Shown here piece by piece: positions 52,897-54,164 of a stretch of DNA of 54,164 bases. Each line of letters starts with the position of its first letter. Within the stretch, counting starts at the first letter, position 1. The DNA is taken from the NCBI RefSeq assembly GCF_002926165.1, contig NZ_MAGP01000124.1:1-54164 (forward strand), written 5' to 3'. The position numbers and the translations under genes were made by a program. Under the pieces are notes generated by a model. It ran no database searches. It saw only the letters and a list, made by a program, of their open reading frames with translations, and was not told where the DNA came from. Origin of the DNA: Micromonospora chalcea. Lineage in GTDB: Bacteria > Actinomycetota > Actinomycetes > Mycobacteriales > Micromonosporaceae.

Positions 52897-53358
52897 ATGA
52901 CCCGGTGGCTGGACCCCGACGAGCAGCGGACCTGGCGCGCCTTCCTGACCGCCTCCCGGGCGCTGATGGACGCGCTCGACCGCGAGCTGCAACGCGACGC
53001 GGGCATGCCGCACGCGTACTACGAGATCCTGGTCCGCCTCTCCGAGGCCCCGGACCGGCCGCTGCGGATGAGCGAGCTGGCCGAGCTCACCGGCTCCTCG
53101 CGCAGCCGGCTCTCGCACGCCGCCGCCCGGCTGGAGGCGTCCGGGTGGATCCGCCGCGAGGACTGCCCCACCGACCGGCGCGGGCAGATCGCCGTGCTCA
53201 CCGACACCGGCTTCGCCACCCTGGCCGCCGCCGCGCCCGGCCACGTCGAGGGGGTACGCCGGCACCTGTTCGACGCGCTCAGCCCGGCCCAGGTCGACCA
53301 GCTACGCCGGATCAGCGAGACGCTCGCCGAACACTTGACGGATTCGGGACCAAACTGA
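52897..53358 (+). CDS. MarR-family transcriptional regulator
   Basis: A 153-aa protein. Three in-frame ATGs are available (52885, 52888, 52897). The last is preferred because the -10 box TATGAT (52884-52889) overlaps the first two, so the mRNA would be nearly leaderless. Winged helix: AYYEILVRLSEAPDRPLRMS, ELAELTGSSRSRLSHAAARL, SGWIRREDCPTDRRGQIAVL, TDTGFATLAAAAPGHVEGVR, with the DRRG wing. It is expected to dimerise on the palindrome in front of it. Confidence 0.9.
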   Translation: MTRWLDPDEQRTWRAFLTASRALMDALDRELQRDAGMPHAYYEILVRLSEAPDRPLRMSELAELTGSSRSRLSHAAARLEASGWIRREDCPTDRRGQIAVLTDTGFATLAAAAPGHVEGVRRHLFDALSPAQVDQLRRISETLAEHLTDSGPN

Positions 53359-53406
53359 TCCACTCCGGGTCTTGTACATACCGTCGCCGGACGAGCACGA
53401 TGGGGC

Positions 53407-54164
53407 GTGTCCTCCGGCTTCGCTGACCTGACCGTCCAGGCGCACCAACTGGTGTCCGAAGGCGACCTCACCGGCGCGGAGCGGCTGCTCGCCGACGCGC
53501 TCAGCGACGCCGATCCCCGCCCCGACAACGCCTCCCCCGAGCTGGCCGAGGCGGCCGGACTCCAGGCCCGGGTGCTCGTCGCGCTCGGCGAGCCGCACTC
53601 CGCCCGCGGCTGGGCCGCGTTCGCGTACGCGGCCGCCACCCGGCTGTTCGGCCGCTCCGACGAGCGCACCGTCACCGCCGCCGCGACCCTCGCCGCGGTG
53701 CTGCACCGGGTCGGCAGCGACGCCCGGGCCGCCCGGCTCTACTCCGACGTCATCATCGAGCTGACCGCCCGCGACGGCCCGGAATCGCAGCGGGTGCTCG
53801 CCGCGCACGCCGACCTGGCCACCGTGGAGTACGCGCGCGGCCAGTGCGAGGTGGCCCGCGACCGGTTGCAGGACGCCTGGGAGCTGCACCGGGAGGTCTA
53901 CGGCGACGGCCACCCCAGCGGCATCAAGATGCTGGCGAAGCTCGGCGCGATGGAACGCGACTGCGGCCGGTACGCCGAGGCGCACGAGCACCTGACGCTC
54001 GCCGAGGAGCTGTGCCGCCTGCACCTGGACCCCGACGACCCGCTCGCCGCCCAGGTGGCCGGGCTGGCCCGCGCCGCCGCCGACCCGGACCACGTCTGCC
54101 CCGCGCCCCCGCCCCCGCGCGCGTACTCCACGGTGGCCAGGTCGGCCAGCGCGGCGAGCACCCG
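53407..54164 (+). CDS. TPR-repeat protein, incomplete at the window end
   Basis: From GTG 53407 the frame VSSGFADLTVQAHQLVSEGD is open to the end of the window. It shows TPR-like helices: LTGAERLLADALSDADPRPD, AAGLQARVLVALGEPHSARG, LAAVLHRVGSDARAARLYSD, LAAHADLATVEYARGQCEVA, and MLAKLGAMERDCGRYAEAHE. This is the tetratricopeptide layout common in actinobacterial signalling proteins. From about 54115 the sequence is an inverted copy of 53791-53840, so the last ~17 codons are not trustworthy and the real C-terminus is unknown. Confidence 0.75.
   Translation, partial: MSSGFADLTVQAHQLVSEGDLTGAERLLADALSDADPRPDNASPELAEAAGLQARVLVALGEPHSARGWAAFAYAAATRLFGRSDERTVTAAATLAAVLHRVGSDARAARLYSDVIIELTARDGPESQRVLAAHADLATVEYARGQCEVARDRLQDAWELHREVYGDGHPSGIKMLAKLGAMERDCGRYAEAHEHLTLAEELCRLHLDPDDPLAAQVAGLARAAADPDHVCPAPPPPRAYSTVARSASAAST
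54115..54164 (-). repeat. Inverted copy of 53791-53840 at the window end
   Basis: The last 50 bp are the reverse complement of 53791-53840 with about two mismatches, inside the same TPR gene. Position at the very edge points to a contig-end assembly or amplification artefact rather than a genomic inversion. Confidence 0.8.

Overview
The window looks like chromosomal DNA of a high-GC, sporulating actinomycete, most likely of the Micromonosporaceae (Micromonospora-like). The reasons are very high GC with GTG and TTG starts, an SsgA/SsgB-family sporulation protein, a PGPGW membrane protein, a DUF4236 protein, a Cys-terminated actinobacterial leader peptide ahead of a sulfonate-type ABC operon, and actinobacterial IS families. 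Family assignments come from reading motifs, not from database searches. Both edges look like contig edges: the left edge lies inside an IS701-family copy, and the right edge is a 50-bp inverted copy of sequence about 300 bp upstream.

There are two halves, separated by a tRNA-Val(CAC) gene at 41158-41232 whose 3' end faces left. Left of it (1-41.1 kb) is an accessory island of mixed base composition. It is full of insertion sequences (three IS701-family copies, two different IS5-family types, an IS3 and a truncated IS256), broken genes and conflict genes. In order it holds: a PQQ-like beta-propeller gene; a repeat with 10-bp iterons; PH-like and cREC-like genes; a polymorphic-toxin operon (secreted DNRLRE/LamG protein, 2081-aa RHS protein with a DUF6973-like tip, propeller lipoprotein as likely immunity protein); a second copy of the iteron repeat, split by the IS3; a 2TM-Nudix-like protein; a three-gene unit (SPFH-CHAT protease, double Trypco2 protein, broken RusA-like protein); a row of decayed or small immunity-type genes (DUF4241, SMI1/KNR4, small membrane proteins); a 617-aa protein with a HEPN-like motif; a STAND-like NTPase with TPR/Sel1 repeats; and the C-terminal remnant of a type I restriction HsdR subunit.

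Right of the tRNA (41.2-54.2 kb) the region is compact and typical of the chromosome: a PGPGW protein, an SsgB-like protein, an SDR oxidoreductase divergent from an AraC-type regulator, an Rrf2 regulator, a tightly overlapped six-gene organosulfur uptake and oxidation operon preceded by a 25-aa leader peptide, DUF4236, a two-TM potassium channel, a VOC/MarR divergent pair with a palindromic operator, and the start of a TPR protein.

The best candidates for an undescribed system are the CHAT-Trypco2-RusA-like unit with the neighbouring Nudix-like membrane protein, the HEPN-like single gene, and the iteron repeats. The repeats share a TGCTCCC-N4-TGCTCCC element with the DNA just downstream of the tRNA, which suggests they are attachment-site remnants that delimit cargo modules.
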